Source: Palsa-504 sp963744575
GTDB taxonomy: Bacteria; Actinomycetota; Actinomycetes; Streptosporangiales; Streptosporangiaceae
Direction of reading: 5' to 3'
Assembly: GCA_963744575.1 (NCBI GenBank)
Contig: CAVUUF010000025.1
Span: forward strand, 248,001-312,000
Length of the DNA stretch: 64,000 nt
The position numbers were made by a program, and so were the translations under genes. Below are positions 41,807 through 51,413 of the stretch, in pieces (within the stretch, counting starts at the first letter, position 1; every line of letters starts with the position of its first letter). The notes under the pieces are model-generated. The model worked only from the letters and a program-made list of their open reading frames with translations. It was not told the DNA's origin and did no database searches.

Positions 41807-42919
41807 ATGCAGCCGCGAGATTTTTCGCTCTACGGAGCCGTCGATCTGGGCGCACGGCAGGCCGCCGCGCAGCGCAGGCAGCAGACGGCCCAGTCTCAAT
41901 CTCAGCCCGGTGGGTCCGCAGCGCCGGACGGCGGGTTCGTCATCGAGGTCACCGAGGAGACCTCGTTCGTCATCGAGGTCACCGAGGAGACCTTTAACAC
42001 CGACGTGGTGGAACGTTCCCGCACCACGCCGGTGATCATGGACCTGTGGGCCGAGTGGTGCGGCCCGTGCAAGCAGCTCTCGCCGGTCCTCGAGAAGCTC
42101 GCCGCAGAGGCGGCGGGCCAGTGGATCCTGGCCAAGGTGGACGTGGACGCCAACCCCCAGCTGAGCGCGGCGCTGCAAGTGCAGAGCATCCCCATGGTGG
42201 TGGCGGTCCTCGGCGGTCAGCTGGTGGACGGCTTCCTCGGTGCCATGCCCGAGGCCCAGGTCCGCCAGTGGATCGGCCAGGTCCTGGCGGTCGCGGAGAA
42301 GATGGGCATGGAGCTGGCGGGCAACGGGTCCGCCGCCGCGGACGACGAGGATCAGGCCGCCGACGACCAGGCCGGGCTGCCCGCCGGTCACCCGGCCGCC
42401 GGCCGCGCGACCCCCGGACCGCGCGACCCCCGGACCGGCCCCGGCCGCGGGGCCCCCGGACCGCGCGACCCCCGCACCGCCGCGGGCCCGGGCGTCGCGG
42501 GCGGGATCCCGCCGGCCTACGCCGAGGCCCGCGCGGCCATGGAGCGCGGCGACCTGGACGCCGCGGCCAAGGCGTTCGAGCAGGAACTGGCGGCCAACCC
42601 GGGCGACCCGCTGGCCAGGACCGGGCTGGCCCAGGTCAACCTGATCCGCCGGGTCGGCTCCTACGACCAGGCCAAGGTCCGCCGGGAGGCGGCCGAGCGC
42701 CCCGGTGACGTGGCCGCGCAGACCCGGGTGGCCGACATCGAGCTGGCCTCCGGGCGCGCCGAGGAGGCGTTCGACCGGCTGCTCGGCGTGGTGCGGCGGA
42801 CGTCGGGCGAGGAGCGCGACCAGGCCCGTGCGCACCTGGTCAGCCTGTTCGACCTGCTGCCGCCGAACGATCCGCAGGTCAAGAAGGCCCGTTCGGCCCT
42901 GTCCGCGCTGCTGTTCTGA
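41807..42919 (+). CDS. Thioredoxin-TPR co-chaperone (CnoX/YbbN-like)
   Basis: 370 residues: an N-terminal motif typical of actinobacterial homologues (MQPRDFSLYGAVDLGARQAA), a thioredoxin domain with CGPC (Cys85, Cys88 in WAEWCGPCKQLSPVLEKLA), a Pro/Gly/Arg-rich linker with a PGPRDPRT duplication, and C-terminal TPR-like helices (AMERGDLDAAAKAFEQELAANPGDPLARTGLAQVNLI). CnoX-type proteins guard clients from over-oxidation and pass them to chaperonins. FVIEVTEET is duplicated at residues 44-52 and 54-62 by an exact DNA repeat. Confidence 0.85.
   Translation: MQPRDFSLYGAVDLGARQAAAQRRQQTAQSQSQPGGSAAPDGGFVIEVTEETSFVIEVTEETFNTDVVERSRTTPVIMDLWAEWCGPCKQLSPVLEKLAAEAAGQWILAKVDVDANPQLSAALQVQSIPMVVAVLGGQLVDGFLGAMPEAQVRQWIGQVLAVAEKMGMELAGNGSAAADDEDQAADDQAGLPAGHPAAGRATPGPRDPRTGPGRGAPGPRDPRTAAGPGVAGGIPPAYAEARAAMERGDLDAAAKAFEQELAANPGDPLARTGLAQVNLIRRVGSYDQAKVRREAAERPGDVAAQTRVADIELASGRAEEAFDRLLGVVRRTSGEERDQARAHLVSLFDLLPPNDPQVKKARSALSALLF
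41936..41992 (+). repeat. In-frame duplication inside the co-chaperone gene
   Basis: 27 identical bases (41936-41962 and 41966-41992) separated by TCG. It duplicates the strand just before the thioredoxin core. Confidence 0.9.
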
Positions 42920-42953
42920 ACGCCAGAGCCTCCTTCCGCAGAGCAAGGAATAT

Positions 42954-42967
42954 ACAACTTGAGTTGT
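42954..42967 (+). promoter_or_regulatory. HAIR-like half site upstream of hsp20
   Basis: ACAACT-TG-AGTTGT inverted repeat containing CTTGAGT (42958-42964), which is one half of the HspR-associated inverted repeat consensus; the second half (ACTCAAG) is poorly kept. It lies about 80 bp upstream of the small heat-shock gene. Confidence 0.55.
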
Positions 42968-43047
42968 AAGTTACTTGTCGATGGAGGGTGAAGACCGGGC
43001 ATCCGGGCCGAATCCTCCAGAAAACACTTTTCGGAGGTGAGGCAAGG

Positions 43048-43485
43048 ATGTACTTCACGAGTTTCGACCCGTTCGCCCGGGACTTCCAGCGCCAGCTGGC
43101 CCGCCGCGCGTACGGCCAGTTCCCCCGCGCGGCGCTGGACATCGTCCGGCACGAGAACGACGTCACGCTGCGGCTTGACGTCCCCGGCATCGACCCCGAG
43201 CAGCTCGAGGTCACCGTGGACCGCGGGATCCTGACGGTCAGCGGGAAGCGGGAGGAGGAGCGGACGGAGAACGACAAGTTCTTCGTGCGGGAGCGCACGA
43301 TGGGCACGTTCACCCGTCGCCTGCGGCTGCCGGAGACCCTGAACGCCAACGCGGTCGAGGCCAGCTACGCGAACGGCGTCCTCGAGGTCCGGATTCCGGT
43401 CACCGAGCAGGCGAAGCCGCGCAAGATCGAGATCCGCAAGGTCGAGATCACCCAGGCGGACGACCAGGGCGAGCTCGCCGCCTGA
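43048..43485 (+). CDS. Hsp20/alpha-crystallin small heat-shock protein
   Basis: 145 residues with an alpha-crystallin domain (ALDIVRHENDVTLRLDVPGIDPEQLEVTVDRGILTVSGKREEE) ending in YANGVLEVRIPV. It prevents aggregation of unfolding proteins in the cytosol. ATG 43048 has GGAGGTGAGGCAAGG upstream; an upstream in-frame ATG at 42988 is less likely. A HspR-type site precedes it and a MerR/HspR-like gene follows, suggesting a self-contained heat-shock unit. Confidence 0.9.
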   Translation: MYFTSFDPFARDFQRQLARRAYGQFPRAALDIVRHENDVTLRLDVPGIDPEQLEVTVDRGILTVSGKREEERTENDKFFVRERTMGTFTRRLRLPETLNANAVEASYANGVLEVRIPVTEQAKPRKIEIRKVEITQADDQGELAA

Positions 43486-43510
43486 CCCGGCGGTCAGCGG
43501 AGCTCAAACT

Positions 43511-43547
43511 AGCGGCCGGCGGGCGCGGATGCGTCCCGCCGGCCGCT
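43511..43547 (+). terminator. Hairpin after hsp20
   Basis: Perfect 13-bp stem (AGCGGCCGGCGGG / CCCGCCGGCCGCT) with an 11-nt loop, 26 nt past the stop. It has no U-tract and may only attenuate transcription into the regulator gene. Confidence 0.65.
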
Positions 43548-43588
43548 TACCATCTGGGCAGGAGGTGAGCCGGGAAGGAGGCACTGCC

Positions 43589-43900
43589 ATGGCACCGTCG
43601 CCGTTCGACGACGAGAACACCCCGCTCTACACGGTGGGGCAGGTCGCCGAGATGCTCGCCATCAAGCAGGCCTTCCTGCGCCGCGTGGACGAGCTGCAGG
43701 TGGTCTCGCCGCAGCGGTCGCCCGGCGGCCAGCGCCGCTACACGCGCTACGAGATCCGCGTCATCCAGCAGGTGGTCTCGATGGCCGGCGAGGGCATCAC
43801 GCTGCAGGCAATCCGCCGCATCATCGAGCTGGAGCGACGGCTCGCCGCGGTGACCAGGGAACGCGACGAACTGGCCCGCAGGCTGGCCGAACTGCTCTGA
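43589..43900 (+). CDS. MerR-family regulator, HspR-like
   Basis: 103 residues: an N-terminal winged helix (PLYTVGQVAEMLAIKQAFLRRVDELQVVSPQRSPGGQRRYTRYEIRVIQQV) and a C-terminal coiled coil (RRIIELERRLAAVTRERDELARRLAELL). HspR proteins repress heat-shock genes by binding HAIR sites. This copy lies next to hsp20, not in the dnaK operon, so it probably controls hsp20. ATG 43589 has GGAAGGAGG upstream. Confidence 0.85.
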   Translation: MAPSPFDDENTPLYTVGQVAEMLAIKQAFLRRVDELQVVSPQRSPGGQRRYTRYEIRVIQQVVSMAGEGITLQAIRRIIELERRLAAVTRERDELARRLAELL

Positions 43901-43905
43901 AAACG

Positions 43906-43920
43906 TTTTATCCCGAACGG
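43906..43920 (+). repeat. Dispersed motif TTTTATCCCGAACGG
   Basis: Located 6 nt after the HspR-like stop, between convergent genes. The same sequence recurs at 62636, with shorter variants at 54421, 34777 and 10225. Confidence 0.5.
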
Positions 43921-43939
43921 GTCCGGTGCGGGCCCGGCG

Positions 43940-44431
43940 TCACCGGCTGCGTTCGGAATCCGGGCCGGGTACCTCGGCCAGCTGTTCCAGGACCGGCAGC
44001 GCCTCGGCCAGCGCCGAACGCTGCGTCGGCGTGAGCAGCCGCAGGCTCGCGGCCAGCTCCAGCGTGCTCTCGGTCCGCAGCCGCTCCAGCAGGTCGTGGC
44101 CGCGCGGGGTGATGGTCAGCGTGCTGGCGCGCGCGTCACTGGGGTCGGCGTAGCGCCGCACGTAGCCGCTGTCCTCAAGCGCGGTCACCAGCCGGGTGAG
44201 CGTGGACGGCGCGATGCCCTCGGCCGCGGCCAGGTCGCCGAGCCGCATCGGCCCGGACCGCTCGACGGTGGCCAGCGCGGCGAGCTGGGTAGGCGTCAGG
44301 CCGGCCAGCTCGTGCTTGCGCAGCCGCCGGGACAGCCGGGCCAGCGCCACCCGCAGCCGGGTGACGTCGACCGCGGGCCCGTCCCCGTGCGTCTCGCCGG
44401 AGTTCACGGTGACGACCGATTCCGTGCTCAC
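43940..44431 (-). CDS. MarR-family transcriptional regulator
   Basis: 163 residues with helices LTPTQLAALATVERSGPMRLGDLAAAEGIAPSTLTRLVTALEDSGYVRRYADPSDARASTLTITPRG, the full MarR winged helix. Start GTG 44431 with GGAGAG upstream. It is divergent from the malic enzyme gene with 61 bp between, so it may regulate itself and that gene. The ligand is unknown. Confidence 0.85.
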   Translation of the reverse strand: MSTESVVTVNSGETHGDGPAVDVTRLRVALARLSRRLRKHELAGLTPTQLAALATVERSGPMRLGDLAAAEGIAPSTLTRLVTALEDSGYVRRYADPSDARASTLTITPRGHDLLERLRTESTLELAASLRLLTPTQRSALAEALPVLEQLAEVPGPDSERSR

Positions 44432-44492
44432 CTCTCCAGCCTACGCGGTACGGGCCATTACCCTGGAGGGCAGCGGAAAGGCGGGAACCAAC

Positions 44493-45902
<1,410 letters not shown>

Positions 45903-45909
45903 TAGAAAT

Positions 45910-46494
45910 ATGGACGAAATGCCCTCGGAAGCCCTGGCGGGCCGCCTGCTCGTCGCCACCCCCGTGCTCGGGGACCCCAACTTCCGCCGCACCGTCGTCC
46001 TGGTCGTGGAGCACGAGCCCGAGCAGGGCACCCTCGGCGTGGTGCTGAACCGGCCGACCAAGGTCCCGGTCGGCCAGGTGCTCGAGCCGTGGACCAACCT
46101 GGTCACCGACCCCTCCGTGGTGTTCACCGGCGGCCCCGTCGCGCCGAACAGCGCGCTCGCCCTCGCCCACGTGCCGGGCACCGACGAGCCGGTCGGCTGG
46201 CACCCGCTGGAGGGCGCGCCCGCCATGGCCCGGCTCGGCCTGGTCGACCTGGACGCCCCGCCGGGCCTGCTCGCCGCCGCGATCGTCTCGCTGCGGGTCT
46301 ACGCGGGCTACGCCGGCTGGAGCGCCGGCCAGCTCCAGGCGGAGATCGAGGAGGGCGCCTGGTACGTGGTGGCGGCCGAGCCGTCCGACGCGTTCTGCGC
46401 CGAGCCGGGGCAGCTGTGGCCGGCCGTGCTGCGCCGCCAGGGCGGCGAGCTCGCCTACGTGGCCACCTACCCCGACGACCCCGGCCTGAACTAG
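45910..46494 (+). CDS. YqgE/AlgH family protein
   Basis: 194 residues with family motifs GRLLVATPVLGDPNFRRTVVLVVEH, GTLGVVLNRPT, VFTGGPV and LRVYAGYAGWSAGQLQAEIEEGAWYV. The biochemical role is not established. It starts 7 nt past the malic enzyme stop. Confidence 0.88.
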   Translation: MDEMPSEALAGRLLVATPVLGDPNFRRTVVLVVEHEPEQGTLGVVLNRPTKVPVGQVLEPWTNLVTDPSVVFTGGPVAPNSALALAHVPGTDEPVGWHPLEGAPAMARLGLVDLDAPPGLLAAAIVSLRVYAGYAGWSAGQLQAEIEEGAWYVVAAEPSDAFCAEPGQLWPAVLRRQGGELAYVATYPDDPGLN

Positions 46495-46512
46495 CGACTA
46501 GACTCACGTACC

Positions 46513-46854
46513 GTGAGCGAGACTGAGGTCCTTCCCGAGCAGAAGACGCGGGTCCACGAGGACGTGCGGCCCAAGACGTCGCATGGCGATGGCGATCACG
46601 AGCGGTTCGCCCACTACGTCGACAAGAGCAAGATCGTCGACAGCATGGTCACGGGCACGCCGGTCACCGCGCTCTGCGGCAAGGTGTGGGTGCCCAGCCG
46701 GGACCCGAAGCGCTACCCGGTCTGCCCCACCTGCAAGGAGATCTACGAGCAGCTCCCCCCGGGCGACGACAGCGGCGAGTTATTCCGCACCCGGCTCCCC
46801 GCGTGGTTTTCCGGGCGCGGCGGGGCCCGCGCCGGTAACATTTCCGCCTCGTGA
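46513..46854 (+). CDS. DUF3039 putative zinc-ribbon protein
   Basis: 113 residues with HERFAHYVDKSKIVDSMVTGTPVTALCGKVWVPSRDPKRYPVCPTCKEIYEQL; Cys (ALCGK) and CPTC plus His probably bind zinc. This is an actinobacterial family found directly before a DEAD/DEAH helicase, as here, with a 4-nt overlap. Function is unknown; the fixed pairing suggests a joint role in RNA or DNA transactions. Confidence 0.85.
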   Translation: MSETEVLPEQKTRVHEDVRPKTSHGDGDHERFAHYVDKSKIVDSMVTGTPVTALCGKVWVPSRDPKRYPVCPTCKEIYEQLPPGDDSGELFRTRLPAWFSGRGGARAGNISAS

Positions 46855-48773
46855 CCACCTCTCGATCTGACGCCGCTGACCCCCAGCGCCACACCGAGTC
46901 CGTCGGCCACCGCCACCCGGAGCCGGGCGAGCGCCCCGCCCTGGCCCTCGCCCGCGGCCACGCCCAGCCGGCCGCAGAGCCCCCCGCCCCGCCCGTTCGG
47001 GATGATCTTCTTCCTGGTCTGCGGGGTTGGCAGAAGGATGCCTACGACGAGTATTTCCGGTTTCCGCGGCGTGACTTCCTGCTGGTCGCGACGCCGGGCG
47101 CGGGTAAGACGGCGTACGCCCTGACCATCGCGGCCGAACTGCTCGCCCGGCGTGAGGTCGCGGCGCTCACCGTCGTCACGCCGACCGAGCACCTCAAGCA
47201 CCAGTGGGCGCGGGCGGCCGCCGGGTTCGGCATCGCGATCGACCCGGCCTACCGGAACGCCCAGGGGCGGGCCAGCGCCGACTTCGCCGGGGTGGCCGTC
47301 ACCTACGCCCAGGTCGCCGCGCACCCGGCGCTGCACAGGCAGCGCACAGCGAACCGGCGGACGCTGGTCATCTTCGACGAGATCCACCACGCGGGCGACG
47401 CGCTGTCCTGGGGAGACGCGGTCACCGACGCGTTCGACCCGGCCCGGCGCCGGGTCGCGCTGACCGGCACGCCGTTCCGCAGTGACACCAACCCGATCCC
47501 GTTCGTCACCTACGCCGACGAACCGGGCGGCGGCAAGCGCAGTGCCTCGGACTACGTCTACGGCTACGGTCCCGCGCTCGAGGACTGCGTGGTCCGGCCG
47601 GTGATCTTCCTCGCCTACTCCGGCGAGATGCGCTGGCGCACCCGGGCCGGGGACGAGATCACCGCCACCCTGGGCACGCCGATGACCAAGGATCAGATCG
47701 CGCAGGCCTGGCGGACCGCGCTCGACCCGGCGGGGGAGTGGGTCAGCCGGGTGCTCGAGGCCGCCGACAAGCGGCTGACCGAGGTGCGCCGGGGCATGCC
47801 CGACGCGGCCGGCCTGGTCATCGCGGGCGACCACGACGACGCCCGGGCCTACGCCGCGCTGCTGCGCGGCCTGACCGGGAAGCGCCCGGTCGTGGTGCTG
47901 TCCGACGACAAGACCGCGAGCCGGAAGATCGCCGCGTTCGCCGCGTCGGGCGAGCGCTGGATGGTGGCGGTGCGGATGGTCTCCGAGGGCGTGGACATCC
48001 CGCGGCTGGCCGTGGGCGTGTACGCCACCAGCGTGTCCACCGCCCTGTTCTTCGCCCAGGCGGTCGGCCGGTTCGTCCGGGCCAGGCAGCGCGGCGAGAC
48101 CGCGTCGGTGTTCCTGCCATCGGTGCCCGTGCTGCTGTCCTACGCCGCCGAACTCGAGGCCGAACGGGACCATGTGCTGCGCGCTCCCGGCGAGACGCCG
48201 GAAGAGGACCTGCTCGCCGAGGCCCAGCGGGAACGCGGCACGCCCGATGCCCCACTGGAGGAGCCGGCCTTCCAGGCCCTCAACGCGTCCGCGCATTTCG
48301 ACCGGGTGCTGTACGACGGCGGCGAGTTCGGCACCGCTACGGCGGCCGGCTCGCCGGAGGAAGAGGACTTCCTCGGCCTGCCCGGCCTGCTCGACCCCGA
48401 CCAGGTCCGCGCCCTGCTCCGCAAGCGCCAGGAAGCCCAGCAAGCCGCCCGCTCCCGCCCCACGAAAACCGCCGCCTCCGCCTCCGCTCCCACCTCCGCC
48501 CCCTCCGCTTATGTCCCTGGCGCCTCAATTACCCCACCAGCCCCGCAAACTTCTCCCGTCGCGCCGCCGGTGAGCCGTCAGGCCCTGGCGGCCCTGCGAA
48601 AGGACCTCAACGGCCTGGTCGGTGCGTGGAGCCACCGCACCGGCCAGCCACACGGCGTCATCCACTCCGAACTGCGCCGCACCTGCGGCGGTCCGCCGTT
48701 GCCGCAGGCGACCGCGGACCAGATCCGCGCCCGCATCGACATGATCCGCCGCTGGGCCATCGCCGGCCGCTAG
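46851..48773 (+). CDS. DEAD/DEAH-box superfamily 2 helicase
   Basis: 640 residues with the SF2 motifs: I ATPGAGKTAYAL, II VIFDEIHHAGD, III ALTGTPFRSD, IV-V VVLSDDKTASRKI / MVSEGVDIPRL, and VI FFAQAVGRFVRARQ. The C-terminal 150 residues are a low-complexity Ser/Ala/Pro linker and a helical domain (LRKDLNGLVGAWSHRTGQPHGVIHSELRRTCGG). It is translationally coupled to DUF3039. The substrate is unknown; this conserved actinobacterial type is not RecQ or DeaD. Confidence 0.88.
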   Translation: MTTSRSDAADPQRHTESVGHRHPEPGERPALALARGHAQPAAEPPAPPVRDDLLPGLRGWQKDAYDEYFRFPRRDFLLVATPGAGKTAYALTIAAELLARREVAALTVVTPTEHLKHQWARAAAGFGIAIDPAYRNAQGRASADFAGVAVTYAQVAAHPALHRQRTANRRTLVIFDEIHHAGDALSWGDAVTDAFDPARRRVALTGTPFRSDTNPIPFVTYADEPGGGKRSASDYVYGYGPALEDCVVRPVIFLAYSGEMRWRTRAGDEITATLGTPMTKDQIAQAWRTALDPAGEWVSRVLEAADKRLTEVRRGMPDAAGLVIAGDHDDARAYAALLRGLTGKRPVVVLSDDKTASRKIAAFAASGERWMVAVRMVSEGVDIPRLAVGVYATSVSTALFFAQAVGRFVRARQRGETASVFLPSVPVLLSYAAELEAERDHVLRAPGETPEEDLLAEAQRERGTPDAPLEEPAFQALNASAHFDRVLYDGGEFGTATAAGSPEEEDFLGLPGLLDPDQVRALLRKRQEAQQAARSRPTKTAASASAPTSAPSAYVPGASITPPAPQTSPVAPPVSRQALAALRKDLNGLVGAWSHRTGQPHGVIHSELRRTCGGPPLPQATADQIRARIDMIRRWAIAGR

Positions 48774-48790
48774 CGGCGTGGCTGCCACAT

Positions 48791-48824
48791 CACCCCCGCA
48801 GGCTAGGAGGTGCCTGCGGGGGTG
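48791..48824. terminator. Bidirectional hairpin between convergent genes
   Basis: Perfect 13-bp stem (CACCCCCGCAGGC / GCCTGCGGGGGTG) with an 8-nt loop. It overlaps the 3' end of the nicotinamidase gene and lies 17 nt past the helicase stop. Confidence 0.75.
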
Positions 48825-49375
48825 CCGGTGAGGGCCACGTTGAGGGCCCGAAGGTCCTCGATGGCCTTCGTGCTGGACTCGGGGGCGACGCCCGCGGTGA
48901 GGTCGAGCAGGACCCGGGTGGCGAAGCCCGCCCGGGCCGCGTCGGCGGCCGTGGCGTGCACGCAGTAGTCGGTGGCGATGCCGGCCACGTCGATCTCGTC
49001 GGCGTCGTGGGCGCGCAGCCAGTCGGCCAGCATCGTCCCGGCCTCGTCGGCGCCCTCGAACCCGCTGTAGGCCGCCGCGTGCGCGCCCTTAAGGAATACC
49101 GTCTCCACGGGCGCCGTGTCCAGGTTCGGGTGGAAGTCCGCGCCGGCCGTCCCGGCCACGCAGTGCGGCGGCCAGGAGGCCGCGTAGTCCGGGTGGTCGG
49201 AGAAGTGAGCCCCGGGGTCGACGTGGAAGTCCTTGGTCGCGACCACGTGCCCGTAGCCTGGCCCGCCCGCCACGTACTCACTGATCGAGCGCGCCACCGC
49301 CGCGCCGCCGGTCACGGCGAGCGAGCCGCCCTCGCAGAAGTCGTTCTGGACGTCGACGATGATGAGTGCGCGCAT
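48803..49375 (-). CDS. pncA: Nicotinamidase (isochorismatase superfamily)
   Basis: 190 residues with the catalytic triad Asp8 (IVDVQNDFC), Lys96 (VFLKGAHAAAYSGFEG) and Cys138 (ATDYCVHATA), and metal ligands Asp49, His51 and His57 (KDFHVDPGAHFSDH). It deamidates nicotinamide to nicotinate, which the pncB product at 51414-52760 can use for NAD salvage. Confidence 0.92.
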   Translation of the reverse strand: MRALIIVDVQNDFCEGGSLAVTGGAAVARSISEYVAGGPGYGHVVATKDFHVDPGAHFSDHPDYAASWPPHCVAGTAGADFHPNLDTAPVETVFLKGAHAAAYSGFEGADEAGTMLADWLRAHDADEIDVAGIATDYCVHATAADAARAGFATRVLLDLTAGVAPESSTKAIEDLRALNVALTGTPAGTS

Positions 49376-49405
49376 GGGGCCAACGGTATCCTCCGGACCC
49401 AGCAG

Positions 49406-49873
49406 CTACTCGCCGACGTCGGCGGGAGTGCCGTCGGTGATGCGGAGGAGCTCGCCATACGTGGTGGGGAACACGGTGTGCGGATGACCCGCCGCAGCCC
49501 AGATCACGTCGTAGGAATCCAGCCAGACGTCCACCAGGGTCCTGATCGGGCGGGGGTGGCCGACGGGGGCGACACCGCCGATGGCCTGGCCCGTCCATTC
49601 CCGGACCGAACGGGCGTCGGCTCGTCGCACCGCGGAGACCCCGATCAGCGCGGCCACCCGGGCGGTGTCCACGCGGTGAGCGCCGCTGGTCATGATGAGC
49701 AGCGGCGCCCCGTCGGCGCTGAACACGAGGCTGTTCGCGATCGCGCCGGGTTGGCAGCCGAGCTGGGCGGCCGCCGTCGCGGCGGTCGGCGCGCTCTCCG
49801 GCAGCTCCCGCACTTCGCCCGGGACGTCAAGGTCACGGAGCACGGCGGCGAATTTCGCGAAGTCAACTGGCAT
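49406..49873 (-). CDS. YbaK/EbsC-type aminoacyl-tRNA deacylase
   Basis: 155 residues matching the YbaK/ProX editing domain: AQLGCQPGAIANSLVF with a conserved Lys-to-Ala-type change at the usual catalytic segment, IGGVAPVGHPRPIRTLVDVWL, and AGHPHTVFPTTYGELLRIT. Family members hydrolyse mischarged Cys- or Ala-tRNA(Pro). The substrate-binding GGxxPxGH loop is intact. The usual catalytic Lys lies in a CxxxxIAKS segment, whereas here it reads AIANS, so activity may differ. Confidence 0.8.
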   Translation of the reverse strand: MPVDFAKFAAVLRDLDVPGEVRELPESAPTAATAAAQLGCQPGAIANSLVFSADGAPLLIMTSGAHRVDTARVAALIGVSAVRRADARSVREWTGQAIGGVAPVGHPRPIRTLVDVWLDSYDVIWAAAGHPHTVFPTTYGELLRITDGTPADVGE

Positions 49874-49916
49874 GCGAGCAGGCTAGCCGGGGCGGCGCCG
49901 CCCCGGCGAACCGTTA

Positions 49917-51341
49917 TTACGACCGGTAGCAGTAGGAGTCCGAGGAGGCATCGCCGCCGCCCAGCCGGACCTGGTGCGCCCGCCGGCCGCGGAACTCCGC
50001 GCCGTGCGGGAAGAACTTCTCGTCCAGCCGAAGCCCCCCGCCCGCGGCCGGGTCCGTGTCCATCTTGGCGAACCAGCTGCCCACGCCGTCCGGGTAGAAC
50101 TGGTCGTCCCACGCCCCGTACAGCGAGTTGGTCAGGTAGACCCGCTTGCCGTCCCGGCTGACCTCGACCATCTGCGGGCCGCCGGCCAGCGGCTCGCCCG
50201 GCGCGGCCGGGTGCGCGACCCGGCCGGTGACGCCGCCGAGCCGGACCGAATCGGCCTCGCGCGGGTGCGCCGGGTCGCTCACGTCGTATTGTTTCAGCTC
50301 GCCGGTGCCCCAGCAGGAGACGTAGAGGAACTGGTCGTCCACGGCCAGGTTGATGTCGGTGACCAGCGGCGGCACCGCGCCGAACGGCTGCAGGGCCGGC
50401 GGCAGCGTGGACGGGTCCGCGGGTTCGGCCGGGATCGTGATCACCTTGTCGGCCCGCCAGCTGCCGTTCTCGCGGCTCCACCGCCACACCGACGCGGACA
50501 GGTCCTCGGTGCTGACCACGACGCCGACGAAGCCCCAGGTCGCCTCGGGGTCGTGCGACGGGCGCAGCTCCAGGGCCATCTGGTGCTGCGCGCCCAGGTC
50601 GACCGTCTGCTGGAGCTTGCCCGCGGCCAGGTCCCAGAAATGCAGCCGGTGCCCGTACTTCTGGCCGAGCAGCAGCTCGGGGTTGACGCCGTCCTCGATC
50701 ATCGACGGGGTGCCCCACTCGCTGGTGATCAGCGTGTTCTGGTTCAGGTGCCACCAGGCGTCGTAGGCCAGGTACTGGTCTCCGCGGTCGGTTTCCCAGG
50801 CGCGCAGCACGTCGAACGTGTCGTGGTCGAGCAGGGCGATTCCGCCCGGGCCATCCGCGCCGTTCCCGCCGCCGAGGCAGGAAACGAAGATCCCGTCCGG
50901 CCCGCAGTGCAGGGTGTGCGGTCGCGAGTAGCCGGCCCTGGCCGCCAGCTCGGCCGCGGTGATCGTCTTCACCAGCGTGGGCTGCCGGGGATCGGGGTGG
51001 GTGTCGTAGACGTGGATGTTGGACGAGCGCAGCCCGGGCAGCAGCAGATACCGCCGCTGCAGCCCGCCGGTGTGGTGTCCGGCGTGCGCGAACGCGCTGC
51101 TGCACGCGTTCCAGCCGAAATGGTGCAGCTCGTCGCCGCGGGTCGGCAGGTCGGCCCAGCCGACGACCTGGCCGTATCCGGCCGAGGCCGGGTCGGTGTC
51201 GAGCACGGCGAGCGCGTCCGGCTGCTCCGCCGCGCGGTCGAAGACGACCACGTAGGCCAGCTGCTCGGGCGGGGCGCTGATCGCGTCGGCCGGACTGCGG
51301 TAGAAGGTCGGGTCGATGTCGTGGCCTGCGGGATGACCCAT
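49917..51341 (-). CDS. Selenium-binding protein 56 family (methanethiol oxidase-like)
   Basis: 474 residues matching SBP56/SELENBP1: YVVVFDRAAEQPDALAVLDTDPASAGYGQVV, DELHHFGWNACSSAF, RYLLLPGLRSSNIHVYD, LITSEWGTPSMIEDGVNPELL, and VSCWGTGELKQYDVSDP. Human SELENBP1 oxidises methanethiol; metal-binding His residues (HHFGWN and others) are present. It acts in sulfur-compound catabolism, but no partner genes lie beside it. Confidence 0.88.
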   Translation of the reverse strand: MGHPAGHDIDPTFYRSPADAISAPPEQLAYVVVFDRAAEQPDALAVLDTDPASAGYGQVVGWADLPTRGDELHHFGWNACSSAFAHAGHHTGGLQRRYLLLPGLRSSNIHVYDTHPDPRQPTLVKTITAAELAARAGYSRPHTLHCGPDGIFVSCLGGGNGADGPGGIALLDHDTFDVLRAWETDRGDQYLAYDAWWHLNQNTLITSEWGTPSMIEDGVNPELLLGQKYGHRLHFWDLAAGKLQQTVDLGAQHQMALELRPSHDPEATWGFVGVVVSTEDLSASVWRWSRENGSWRADKVITIPAEPADPSTLPPALQPFGAVPPLVTDINLAVDDQFLYVSCWGTGELKQYDVSDPAHPREADSVRLGGVTGRVAHPAAPGEPLAGGPQMVEVSRDGKRVYLTNSLYGAWDDQFYPDGVGSWFAKMDTDPAAGGGLRLDEKFFPHGAEFRGRRAHQVRLGGGDASSDSYCYRS

Positions 51342-51413
51342 ATGGTTCTCCTCGTCGTGATTTCCCTAGTTATCCGACATGCTAATCACGCCGGCCCCGC
51401 GCCGGCTCCTGGC

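Noticed and set aside
46743..48443. A 566-codon minus-strand frame across the helicase
   Set aside because: Antisense shadow of a clear SF2 helicase; no motif in the product.
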